The notes below the pieces were generated by a model. It ran no database searches and was not told where the DNA came from. It saw nothing but the letters and a program-made list of their open reading frames with translations. This document shows, one piece after another, positions 1-5,644 of a DNA stretch of 12,173 nt. The stretch is taken from the NCBI GenBank assembly GCA_937928015.1, contig CALFXA010000039.1, positions 1-12,173 of the forward strand, read 5' to 3'. Made by a program: the position numbers and the translations under genes. Each line of letters starts with the position of its first letter. Position 1 is the first letter of the stretch. The DNA comes from an uncultured Anaerolineales bacterium. Its GTDB lineage: Bacteria; Chloroflexota; Anaerolineae; Anaerolineales; Villigracilaceae.

Positions 1-237
1 GCCCGCCACGATGACGGTGTTGGCACGCACGTTCTGACAGGTGACGCGGCCCGTCTCGCCGACGACCAGCATCCCGCGCAGGGCGATCTCGCCTTCGAAG
101 GCGCCTTCGAGGCGGACGCCGCCGCTGCCGTTGATGGCACCGTGCCAGACGATGCCTGGCCCGAGGACGGAAGTAATTCGTTCGACAGCCTGGATCGGCT
201 GAGTGGTTTCGGTGGGAGTGGAATTTCGCTTGAACAT
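1..237 (-). CDS. Bactofilin (polymer-forming cytoskeletal protein), 3' end beyond window
   Basis: The minus strand from an ATG at 237 reads open to the window edge, giving 79 residues starting MFKRNSTPTETTQPIQAVER. Residues about 25-79 match the bactofilin (DUF583) pattern: a start like GPGIVWHGAINGSGGVRLEG, then short beta-helix rungs (FEGEIALRG, MLVVGETGRV, CQNVRANTVIVAG). Bactofilins assemble into nucleotide-free filaments at the inner face of the membrane and often help place cell-wall or polar machinery. The hydrophilic N-terminal tail of about 24 residues is usual for the family. There is no Shine-Dalgarno; a TACAAT box lies 9 nt before the ATG, so the mRNA may be nearly leaderless. The gene is separated from fabI upstream by a terminator. 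The family call is firm. The cellular role here is unknown, and most of the beta-helix is outside the window. Confidence 0.82.
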   Translation of the reverse strand, partial: MFKRNSTPTETTQPIQAVERITSVLGPGIVWHGAINGSGGVRLEGAFEGEIALRGMLVVGETGRVTCQNVRANTVIVAG

Positions 238-246
238 GATGAATTA

Positions 247-252
247 ATTGTA
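247..252 (-). promoter_or_regulatory. Possible -10 box of the bactofilin gene
   Basis: TACAAT on the minus strand ends 9 nt before the ATG at 237. No convincing -35 hexamer is visible at 16-18 bp spacing. The position would start transcription only 2-3 nt before the start codon, which fits the missing Shine-Dalgarno. Confidence 0.4.
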
Positions 253-298
253 CCGTAGAAACGGCGGGAGCGTTGTTTTTCTTACCCCATGTCAGTGA

Positions 299-332
299 AA
301 AACGCGGAAAAATTGCAAATTTCCGTCGTTTT
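299..332. repeat. Imperfect inverted repeat between bactofilin and fabI
   Basis: AAAACG-C-GGAAA (299-310) pairs with TTTCC-G-(T)-CGTTTT (320-332), leaving T326 bulged and a 9-nt loop (311-319). That is a 12-bp stem. It lies just beyond the fabI terminator on the minus strand and its arm ends in a T-run, so it may be a second or bidirectional terminator. An operator is the alternative. Confidence 0.35.
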
Positions 333-341
333 GAGTGAAAT

Positions 342-368
342 AAAAAGGGCGGACCCCCAGGTCCGCCC
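342..368 (-). terminator. Intrinsic terminator of fabI
   Basis: A perfect 9-bp stem (347-355 with 360-368, GGGCGGACC/GGTCCGCCC) and a 4-nt loop are followed on the minus strand by TTTTT (346-342). It begins 5 nt after the fabI stop codon. Confidence 0.88.
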
Positions 369-373
369 GATGA

Positions 374-1168
374 CTATTGGTTTTCTTCTTTTCCCGTCAT
401 CTGCACGCCGACCGTGTTGAAGCCCGAGTCGACGTACAGTACCTCGCCCGTGATGTGCGCCGAGAGGTCCGAGGCCAGGAAGACGGCCGAGTTGCCGACA
501 TCCTCGATGGTGACGTTCTCGCGCATGGGCGACATGTCGGCGAAGTGTTTGTACATGTCGCGGAAGCCGCCCACGCCGGCCGCCGCCAGCGTGCGGATTG
601 GTCCCGCCGAGATGGCGTTGACGCGGATCTTCTGCGGGCCCAGATCGTAGGCCAGGTAGCGCGTGGACGATTCCAGCGCGGCCTTGGCGACGCCCATCAC
701 GTTGTAGTGCGGCGCGACCTTGACCGAGCCGTAATACGTCAGGCACATGACCGACGCGCCTGGGTTGAGCAGCGGCAGAAAGGCGTTGGTCAGCGCAAGG
801 AGCGAAAACACGCTGATGTCCATGGCGGTCTTGAAGCCTTCGCGGCTGGTCTGGTAATACGGCTTGCTCAACTCGTCGCGGCCCGCATAAGCGATGGAAT
901 GCACCAGCACATCGATCTTGCCGAAGTGCTTTGCGGCTTTCTCGGCTGTCGCTGCGATCTGCTCGTCGCTGGTGACATCACACTCCTCGACCCACTGACA
1001 ACCGACCTGCTCGGCCAGCGGCTTGACACGACGCGCCAGCATCTCACCCGCATAGCTGATGCCCAGGTTGGCGCCCTCGCGCTTGAAGGCCTGCGTGATG
1101 CCCCAGGCAATCGAGCGTTCGTTGGCGAGCCCAAAAATTAAAGCGTTCTTCCCTTCGAGTAAACCCAT
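374..1168 (-). CDS. fabI: Enoyl-[acyl-carrier-protein] reductase (NADH), FabI
   Basis: FabI catalyses the last step of each type II fatty-acid elongation cycle in the cytoplasm, reducing trans-2-enoyl-ACP with NAD(P)H. The 264-residue product has the FabI nucleotide-binding start (FGLANERSIAWGI, residues 12-24), the HSIAYA strand near 90-95, and the catalytic Y-x6-K in HYNVMGVAK (Y155, K162) with the second FabI tyrosine at Y145. The C-terminus (GEVLYVDSGFNTVG) is typical. Length matches the family. I chose the ATG at 1168 because GGAGGAG (1177-1171) precedes it by 2 nt and the protein then starts MGLLEGKNALIF as FabI proteins do. An in-frame ATG at 1192 has no Shine-Dalgarno and falls inside a palindromic repeat. 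Position 93 is Ala followed by Tyr, like the HSIAFA of Firmicutes FabI, not the resistant Val known from E. coli. It lies 52 nt downstream of mpg and ends at a strong terminator. Confidence 0.97.
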   Translation of the reverse strand: MGLLEGKNALIFGLANERSIAWGITQAFKREGANLGISYAGEMLARRVKPLAEQVGCQWVEECDVTSDEQIAATAEKAAKHFGKIDVLVHSIAYAGRDELSKPYYQTSREGFKTAMDISVFSLLALTNAFLPLLNPGASVMCLTYYGSVKVAPHYNVMGVAKAALESSTRYLAYDLGPQKIRVNAISAGPIRTLAAAGVGGFRDMYKHFADMSPMRENVTIEDVGNSAVFLASDLSAHITGEVLYVDSGFNTVGVQMTGKEENQ

Positions 1169-1170
1169 TG

Positions 1171-1177
1171 CTCCTCC
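1171..1177 (-). promoter_or_regulatory. fabI ribosome binding site (decides the start)
   Basis: GGAGGAG on the minus strand, directly upstream of the ATG at 1168. It favours 1168 over the longer in-frame start at 1192. Confidence 0.8.
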
Positions 1178-1184
1178 GTTGGTG

Positions 1185-1222
1185 GATGTCATCGCAAGGG
1201 CGAAGCCCGAAGCAATGACATC
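1185..1222. repeat. Palindromic intergenic repeat, dispersed-repeat-like
   Basis: GATGTCAT (1185-1192) and ATGACATC (1215-1222) form a perfect 8-bp inverted repeat. Inside it, GGGC-GAA-GCCC (1198-1208) makes a small hairpin. The wording (TGTCATCGCAAGGGCGAAG, then CCCGAAGCAATGACAT) closely resembles a short palindromic phrase that I recall as repeated between genes in many bacterial genomes. Only one copy is in this window, so dispersal cannot be shown here. Confidence 0.5.
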
Positions 1223-1796
1223 AGATTCTCCAGCCTTTGACTAGGAATCGCCACGGCTTGGAAAGCCACGGCTCTGGCGTATTATTTAAACCCACTCTCG
1301 GGCCAATCGTCACGGCCGAATCTGGGACAGTTTCCCCCACCTCGATCCACAGGCCCGCGCCTGTCTCCGTCAAATCGGCCGTGTTCAGCGCCTTGTCGAT
1401 ACCCAACGCCTGACACAGTTTCCCAGGCCCGAAGGTATCGCGCCCGTCCCTGCGTGCAGACATGACCTCCACTCCCTCGACGGGCCAGATGGCGCGGATC
1501 AGCACCGCGGCTGGGAATCCCTTGCGCTCGGTGACGGCGTTCAGCATCCAGTGGTTGCCGTAGGTGAAGTAGACATAGGCGTGCCCAGGCGGGCCGTACA
1601 TCGGCGCGGTGCGTGGGGTGAGTCCTGCCTTGGCATGACAGGCCAGGTCCTCCTCGCCGATATAGCCCTCCGTCTCGGTGATCAGGCCGACGAGCGTTTG
1701 CCCGTCCAGAATCCGCACCAGTCGCGCGCCGATCAACTCGCGGGCGACGGTCAGGGTGGGGCGATTGTAGAAGTTACGGGGAAGTGGTTTTGGCAT
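1221..1796 (-). CDS. mpg: 3-methyladenine DNA glycosylase, AAG/MPG family
   Basis: This base-excision repair enzyme flips out alkylated or deaminated purines and cuts the N-glycosidic bond. The 191-residue protein shows the family core ETEGYIGEEDLACH (residues 41-54), then TPRTAPMYGPPGHAYVYFTYG (60-80) and GPGKLCQALGI (123-133). By alignment to human AAG, E43 is the catalytic base (Glu125), Y45 the intercalating tyrosine (Tyr127) and H54 equals His136. Length is normal for the bacterial form. The ATG at 1796 fits the usual PLPRNFYNRPTLTVAREL start. There is no Shine-Dalgarno, but TATAAT ends 13 nt upstream. The first 23 bases overlap the 3' end of the AT-rich membrane-protein gene. fabI follows on the same strand after 52 nt, but the link between the two looks accidental rather than functional. 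Confidence 0.95.
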   Translation of the reverse strand: MPKPLPRNFYNRPTLTVARELIGARLVRILDGQTLVGLITETEGYIGEEDLACHAKAGLTPRTAPMYGPPGHAYVYFTYGNHWMLNAVTERKGFPAAVLIRAIWPVEGVEVMSARRDGRDTFGPGKLCQALGIDKALNTADLTETGAGLWIEVGETVPDSAVTIGPRVGLNNTPEPWLSKPWRFLVKGWRI

Positions 1797-2313
1797 ACGA
1801 ATAAAACTGATTATAGAGACTGTTTCCGACGAAAATACCTGCTATAAGACAGATAATGCTTGGGTAGAGCAATAATAGATCGATTTGAACGAACAAATTC
1901 AGACCCAGATGAAGACCAAGACTCAAAAAGTCTGGATATCCCCAATGCATATGGATGCCAACGAGCGTTGCAACGTAGTAGAACAGTAATGGAGAGATAA
2001 AAAATGTACAAATCAGTTCACAGATAAAAAGAAAGTTTATCCTGATAGGCCTAAATTTTTTCAGAAAAAAAGCAAATAAAGAAGAAGCCAGCGCTCCAAT
2101 CAATGCAGGTACAAACAACCATATTGGAGAGAAAAGTATTAATGTTTTTGCTATGCTCTCAAAAGATTCAACTTCAAAAAAGAATTTTTTCGACGGACCA
2201 TAAACTGGAAGATAGGTCTCTACTACGATTAGAAAAAAGATAGCATAGAGAACTGCAAGTGCAAAGCCTGTTATTGCTCCAAGTTGAAGGCTTTTGCCGC
2301 GAAAAATTTTCAT
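1774..2313 (-). CDS. Unrecognised AT-rich four-helix membrane protein
   Basis: The 179-residue product is very hydrophobic. Four membrane spans can be seen at about residues 12-34 (ITGFALAVLYAIFFLIVVET), 58-84 (ILFSPIWLFVPALIGALASS and on), 93-119 (FLFICELICTFFISPLLFYY) and 141-168 (FVQIDLLLLYPSIICLIAGI). The N-terminus is short and basic (MKIFRGK). I recognise no family or catalytic motif. GGAG 9 nt before the ATG at 2313 could serve as a Shine-Dalgarno. The gene is visibly AT-rich, with AAA, TTT and ATA-type codons, unlike the GC-rich genes on both sides, and it runs 23 nt into mpg, so it looks horizontally acquired. Coding status is supported by an open, consistently amphipathic and hydrophobic reading frame, but no homology can be claimed. 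Confidence 0.68.
   Translation of the reverse strand: MKIFRGKSLQLGAITGFALAVLYAIFFLIVVETYLPVYGPSKKFFFEVESFESIAKTLILFSPIWLFVPALIGALASSLFAFFLKKFRPIRINFLFICELICTFFISPLLFYYVATLVGIHMHWGYPDFLSLGLHLGLNLFVQIDLLLLYPSIICLIAGIFVGNSLYNQFYSYAKTTSP
1810..1815 (-). promoter_or_regulatory. Possible -10 box of mpg
   Basis: A perfect TATAAT on the minus strand ends 13 nt before the mpg ATG, with no Shine-Dalgarno between. It sits inside the AT-rich upstream coding frame, where such a hexamer arises easily, and no good -35 is visible. Confidence 0.35.
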
Positions 2314-2335
2314 CTCCGTGCACTCCGTGGTGAAA
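2311..2335. repeat. CTCCGTG...CTCCGTGG direct-repeat phrase at the start of the AT-rich gene
   Basis: CTCCGTG-CA-CTCCGTGGTG (2314-2332) holds two tandem copies of CTCCGTG. Read on the minus strand it is CACCACGGAGTGCACGGAG, a phrase that I recall as occurring widely next to accessory genes in diverse bacterial genomes. Here it doubles as the translation-start region of the AT-rich membrane protein. Confidence 0.35.
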
Positions 2336-2336
2336 A

Positions 2337-3260
2337 TTATTTAAACCTGGCATCCCGTTGCAGCGTCAACCTCAACCCCTCCTCCAATTTGATCGACGGC
2401 TGGAAGCGCAATTTTTCCTGAGCCAGGCGCAGGTCGGCGCACATGCGCGAGACGCCGCCCGAGGTCTGGGCGTTGTAGACCACGTTGGATTTGCTGCCTG
2501 TCACGTTCAGCACCTGCCTGATCAGGTCGTTGATGCTGGTCTCGTTTCCCGAGCCGACATTGATAACCAGCCCGTTGATGCTGGGCGCGGTCGAGGCGGC
2601 GATCATCGCGCTGACCACGTCGTCCACATAGATGTAATCGCGGGTCTGATTCCCGTCACCGTGGGCGACCAGGGTCCCGCCGCGCAAGGCCTGGCGCAGA
2701 TAATGCGGCACCACGGGCGGATGTGAGGCAGGCAGGTGTTGCCCAGGCCCATAGGCGTTGAAGATGCGCAGGCTGACGGTCTCGATATTCCACAGGTTGC
2801 CGATGGTGCGGACGTAATATTCCGCCGCCAGCTTCGAGACGGCGTATGGCGAGCGCGGGTAGGGGGTGACAATTTCGTTGAGCGGCTGCTCGCCCAAATC
2901 CCCATAGACGGCGCCCGAGGAGGCCAGCACCACACGGCGCACGCCCACGTCGCGCATGGCTTCCATCAGTGAGACGGTCCCGCCCACGTTCGAGGCGTTG
3001 TAGTCGCGCGGGTACAGGATCGACTCGGGGACCGAGACGCGCGCCGCCAGGTGGTAGACCACATCCACATCCTGAAGCAGGGTCCACAGTTTGGGGCGGT
3101 CGTTCACATCCCCGCGCGTGAAGTGGATGTCGGGTGAGAGCGCCTGAGGGTTGCCCGTCGAAAGGTCATCCAGTCCGCGGACCTGATGTCCCTCGCGGGC
3201 GAGTTGGTTGGCAAGCGAAGAGCCGAGGAATCCCGCGGCTCCAGTGATGAGAAAATTCAT
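2337..3260 (-). CDS. NAD-dependent nucleotide-sugar epimerase/dehydratase (GalE-like extended SDR)
   Basis: The 307-residue protein is an extended short-chain dehydrogenase. The N-terminal Rossmann motif is GAAGFLG (residues 7-13), with D31-D32 after beta-2 as in NAD-binding epimerases. LAARVSVP (71-78), the catalytic SSG (114-116) and YAVSK (Y139, K143) follow, then RIFNAYGPGQ and the substrate-side RDYIYVDDV. Such enzymes epimerise or dehydrate UDP- or GDP-sugars for cell-surface glycans; the exact substrate cannot be told. Length is standard. No Shine-Dalgarno precedes the ATG at 3260; TATAAT ends 9 nt upstream in the intergenic region shared with the divergent cytochrome gene. The AT-rich membrane-protein gene follows after 23 nt. 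It may share the transcript, but the base-composition change argues that it was added later. Confidence 0.93.
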   Translation of the reverse strand: MNFLITGAAGFLGSSLANQLAREGHQVRGLDDLSTGNPQALSPDIHFTRGDVNDRPKLWTLLQDVDVVYHLAARVSVPESILYPRDYNASNVGGTVSLMEAMRDVGVRRVVLASSGAVYGDLGEQPLNEIVTPYPRSPYAVSKLAAEYYVRTIGNLWNIETVSLRIFNAYGPGQHLPASHPPVVPHYLRQALRGGTLVAHGDGNQTRDYIYVDDVVSAMIAASTAPSINGLVINVGSGNETSINDLIRQVLNVTGSKSNVVYNAQTSGGVSRMCADLRLAQEKLRFQPSIKLEEGLRLTLQRDARFK

Positions 3261-3269
3261 GGTGGCAGG

Positions 3270-3275
3270 ATTATA
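3270..3275 (-). promoter_or_regulatory. -10 box of the epimerase gene
   Basis: A perfect TATAAT on the minus strand ends 9 nt before the ATG at 3260, in truly intergenic DNA. A near-leaderless transcript is expected because nothing between it and the ATG resembles a Shine-Dalgarno. Confidence 0.55.
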
Positions 3276-3293
3276 GCATTAAGGAGGGTGGGC

Positions 3294-3321
3294 TTGAAAT
3301 TGCGGATGCAGAGTGTACAAT
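3294..3321 (+). promoter_or_regulatory. Sigma-70-type promoter of the cytochrome gene
   Basis: TTGAAA (3294-3299), a 16-bp spacer and TACAAT (3316-3321) match the vegetative consensus at 5/6 in each hexamer. Transcription would start near 3328 and leave a leader of about 85 nt. The leader contains a GGACA-TTAATT-TGTCC inverted repeat (3374-3389). The promoter is back-to-back with that of the epimerase. Confidence 0.55.
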
Positions 3322-3412
3322 CTTTTTGGGGGGCTGCGTAACTTTTTTGGGATTCTTGCGACTTTTATGAAAAGGACATTAATTTGTCCGAATAGTCAGG
3401 AAAGGAGAATGC

Positions 3413-5164
3413 ATGAAGATCAGAAAGGTTCTACTTCGCGTTGGGCTGTTTCTCGCGGCGGCCCTCCTGATCGGCGGCGGGGTCGGAATCACGGCCCAGC
3501 CTGCCGACGCAGCGGCGGGCACTTATAAGATTCTGGCCTGGAACGACCTGGGAATGCACTGCTACAATCGTGACTTCGCCGACCTGGCCGTCCTGCCGCC
3601 CTACAATACCCTCTGGGTGCAGGTGGTCAAGTCGGGTGACCCGCCGCAATTGGTCACCAGCGGAATCACGGTCCAGTATTCTTATGCCGATAATACCTAC
3701 TCGGTCGGCAAGACCAATTTCTGGACCTACTCCAAGGCCCTCTTTGGAGCGGACCTGGCCCCGAACGTGGGTTTGAAGGGCAAGGGCCTGTCTGGGACGA
3801 TGGACCTGGCGGGTGATCACTATGTGGCGGAAGGTATCCCCGTCACCGAGTTCAGCGATAGCGCCCCCACCGTCAGCCAGCCCTATCAGTTGGCGACCGT
3901 GGTCGTCAAGGACTCCACCACGGGCACGACCCTCGCCACCACGCAGGTGGTGACTCCCGTTTCGTCGGAGATGCGCTGCGACAACTGCCATAGCGACACG
4001 GGCGAAGCCCGTCCCAACCACCCCACAGGCAAGGTCGAGACCAACATCCTCCAACTGCACGATGAGGAGGAGGGGACCCACCTGATGACCAGCCGTCCCG
4101 TGCTGTGCGCCAATTGCCACGGCTCGAACGCCCTCGGAATGACGGGCAACCCGAACCTGCCCAATCTGTCCAAGGCCATGCACTCGAAGCACGACGGTGA
4201 AGTCAGCAACACCCTGGAGGGCTGCTACAACTGTCATCCCGGTCCGCAGACGAAATGCCTGCGCGATACCATGTCTGCCAAGGGCATGACCTGCATTAGC
4301 TGCCACGGCGGCATGTCCACGGTCAAGAACAATCCCAATCCGTGGTTGAACGAGCCGCGCTGCGATACCTGTCACAACTCGGGACAGTACAACCAGAATC
4401 ACCCGCTGTACCGTTTCTCCACCGAACATGCGGGTCTGTACTGCGAGGCCTGCCACGACAGCACTCATGCCGTGGCTCCCAGCCGTGAGGTGAATGACAG
4501 CCTGAAATTCATCGCCCTGCAAGGCAAGAATGGTCCCATCGACCAGTGCACGGTCTGCCACACCACTGTTCCCGCGGGAGCGGGTCCGCATGGGATGACC
4601 ACGTCGGGCCCCATCTTTGCGGATGTGGGTGCCACCTACTGGGCGCGGAGTTGGATCGAGCGTCTGTACCAGGCTGGCATCACGGGCGGCTGTTCCGTCA
4701 CCCCGCTTCTTTACTGCCCTGAGACGTTGGTCACGCGTGCGCAAATGGCCGTCTTCATCGAGCGTGGCCTGCATGGTTCGACCTACACGCCGCCCACCAA
4801 CGTGACCATCACCTTCGCCGATACCCAGACCCATGCGATGCGCTACTGGATCCAGGCTTTTGCAGCGGACGGCATCACAGGCGGCTGTGGCAACGGAAAC
4901 TTCTGTCCCGAGGGTATCATCTCGCGCTCCCAGATGTCCGTCTTCCTTCTGCGTGCTGAGCATGGTGCCGCGTACGTTCCACCCGCCGCCCAGGGAACAG
5001 TCTTCACGGATGTCCCCAAGACCTATTGGGCCGCGGCCTGGATCGAGCAACTGGCCGCAGAAGGCATCACCAGCGGCTGTGGCAATGGGCTGTTCTGTCC
5101 CGAGGCCTCGGTCAACCGCGCGCAGATGGCGGTATTCCTCGTCAAGACGTTCGCCATACCGTAA
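3413..5164 (+). CDS. Exported heptaheme cytochrome c with three C-terminal SLH domains
   Basis: The 583-residue precursor starts with a signal peptide: basic KIRKVLLR, a hydrophobic core, and likely cleavage after the ADA at 31-33. Residues 37-185 form a non-heme beta-rich domain opening YKILAWNDLGMHCYN. Seven CxxCH heme c sites follow at C189, C232, C271, C294, C317, C344 and C379. At least eleven other histidines lie before residue 395, enough for bis-His ligation. Three SLH repeats at about 400-455, 468-518 and 531-583 (FADVGATYW, GITGG, RAQMAVF motifs) should bind it to cell-wall polymer. It is therefore predicted to sit on the cell surface and carry electrons across or along the envelope. 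Each SLH repeat holds a cysteine pair. AAAGGAGA (3401-3408) precedes the ATG by 4 nt. Substrate and partners are unknown; no reductase or assembly gene is adjacent. The plus-strand frame is unambiguous. Confidence 0.95.
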   Translation: MKIRKVLLRVGLFLAAALLIGGGVGITAQPADAAAGTYKILAWNDLGMHCYNRDFADLAVLPPYNTLWVQVVKSGDPPQLVTSGITVQYSYADNTYSVGKTNFWTYSKALFGADLAPNVGLKGKGLSGTMDLAGDHYVAEGIPVTEFSDSAPTVSQPYQLATVVVKDSTTGTTLATTQVVTPVSSEMRCDNCHSDTGEARPNHPTGKVETNILQLHDEEEGTHLMTSRPVLCANCHGSNALGMTGNPNLPNLSKAMHSKHDGEVSNTLEGCYNCHPGPQTKCLRDTMSAKGMTCISCHGGMSTVKNNPNPWLNEPRCDTCHNSGQYNQNHPLYRFSTEHAGLYCEACHDSTHAVAPSREVNDSLKFIALQGKNGPIDQCTVCHTTVPAGAGPHGMTTSGPIFADVGATYWARSWIERLYQAGITGGCSVTPLLYCPETLVTRAQMAVFIERGLHGSTYTPPTNVTITFADTQTHAMRYWIQAFAADGITGGCGNGNFCPEGIISRSQMSVFLLRAEHGAAYVPPAAQGTVFTDVPKTYWAAAWIEQLAAEGITSGCGNGLFCPEASVNRAQMAVFLVKTFAIP

Positions 5165-5176
5165 AAATATGACCCA

Positions 5177-5210
5177 CAGGAGGGCCTGATTTGTCCAACA
5201 GGCCCTCCTG
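5177..5210. terminator. 12-bp hairpin after the cytochrome gene
   Basis: CAGGAGGGCCTG (5177-5188) pairs perfectly with CAGGCCCTCCTG (5199-5210) across a 10-nt loop, beginning 12 nt after the stop codon. There is no T-run on the plus-strand side, so it may end transcription weakly or protect the 3' end of the mRNA. The AAAAA at 5163-5167 would give a U-run only for minus-strand transcription, where no gene comes from the right. Confidence 0.6.
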
Positions 5211-5213
5211 CAA

Positions 5214-5242
5214 TTGACCGATCCCAATATGTGTGTTATTCT
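5214..5242 (+). promoter_or_regulatory. Promoter of the cold-shock gene
   Basis: TTGACC (5214-5219), exactly 17 bp, then TATTCT (5237-5242). The start point would be near 5249, giving a 5' leader of about 130 nt, the range known for cspA-type genes. Confidence 0.55.
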
Positions 5243-5286
5243 AGGCCACACAGGATAACAGGAAGTTACGTTGGTACGGATGACCG

Positions 5287-5379
5287 CGGTTCATGTTACG
5301 TCCATGAGCCGTTTTGTTTTTCCTCCGATGGAACCGAACCGAATATCTACCAATTTTCTATTGCCTAAGGAGGCAAAAA
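5287..5379 (+). promoter_or_regulatory. Structured 5' leader of the cold-shock mRNA, sequesters the RBS
   Basis: A 9-bp hairpin (5287-5295 with 5303-5311, one G-U pair, 7-nt loop) is followed by TTTTTCCTCC (5317-5326). The latter can pair along its whole length with GGAGG-(C)-AAAAA (5369-5379), with one bulged C. That helix would cover the Shine-Dalgarno and the first base of the start codon. Temperature-dependent opening is inferred from known cspA leaders, not shown. Confidence 0.45.
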
Positions 5380-5591
5380 TGTCTGATCGTATCATCGGTA
5401 CCGTCAAGTGGTTCAATGGCGACAAAGGCTACGGCTTCATCGCTCGCGAGGGTGGCGCGGACGTGTTCGTTCACTTCTCCGCCATCCAGGGCAGCGGTTT
5501 CCGCAGCCTGCAGGAAGGCCAGAAGGTCGAGTTCGTCGTCGAGAAGGGCCCCAAGGGTCCGCAGGCGGCCAACGTCACTGTCTTGAGCTAA
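5379..5591 (+). CDS. cspA: Cold-shock protein, CspA family
   Basis: The 70-residue single cold-shock domain protein binds single-stranded RNA/DNA and melts RNA structure. [20 protein letters not shown] carries RNP1 (KGYGFI, residues 16-21), and VFVHF (29-33) is RNP2. The rest ([20 protein letters not shown]) is canonical, and length matches the family. The ATG at 5379 is preceded by TAAGGAGG (5366-5373), ideal in strength and spacing; longer in-frame starts only read into the leader. It has its own promoter and a long leader, and ends at a strong palindromic terminator shared with the convergent gene. The paralogue letter cannot be decided from sequence, so the symbol is only a family label. 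The gene may serve cold adaptation or general RNA chaperoning. Confidence 0.97.
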   Translation: MSDRIIGTVKWFNGDKGYGFIAREGGADVFVHFSAIQGSGFRSLQEGQKVEFVVEKGPKGPQAANVTVLS

Positions 5592-5597
5592 TCGACA

Positions 5598-5629
5598 AAA
5601 AGAGCCTGGCGCATGCGCCAGGCTCTTTT
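5598..5629. terminator. Bidirectional terminator between csp and the C92 protein gene
   Basis: A perfect 32-bp palindrome (16-bp arms centred between 5613 and 5614) starts AAAGAGCCTGG and ends CCAGGCTCTTT, so each strand finishes with a T-run after a GC-rich stem. It lies 6 nt after the csp stop and 15 nt beyond the stop of the convergent minus-strand gene, so it can serve both. Confidence 0.88.
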
Positions 5630-5644
5630 GATTCCGGGGGACTT

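Noticed and set aside
282..746. Minus-strand 154-codon frame across the fabI terminator
   Set aside because: It overlaps the well-supported fabI gene out of frame, runs through a terminator and has an Arg/Gly-rich shadow composition.
3431..5251. 606-codon open frame on the minus strand opposite the cytochrome
   Set aside because: It is a shadow of a GC-rich gene: the plus strand has signal peptide, seven CxxCH sites and SLH repeats, while the antisense product has no domain and a skewed Gly/Arg/Val composition.
5271..5378. 36-residue N-terminal extension of the cold-shock protein from an in-frame start at 5271
   Set aside because: The perfect TAAGGAGG before 5379 and the exact 70-residue family length fix the start; the extension reads through a structured leader.
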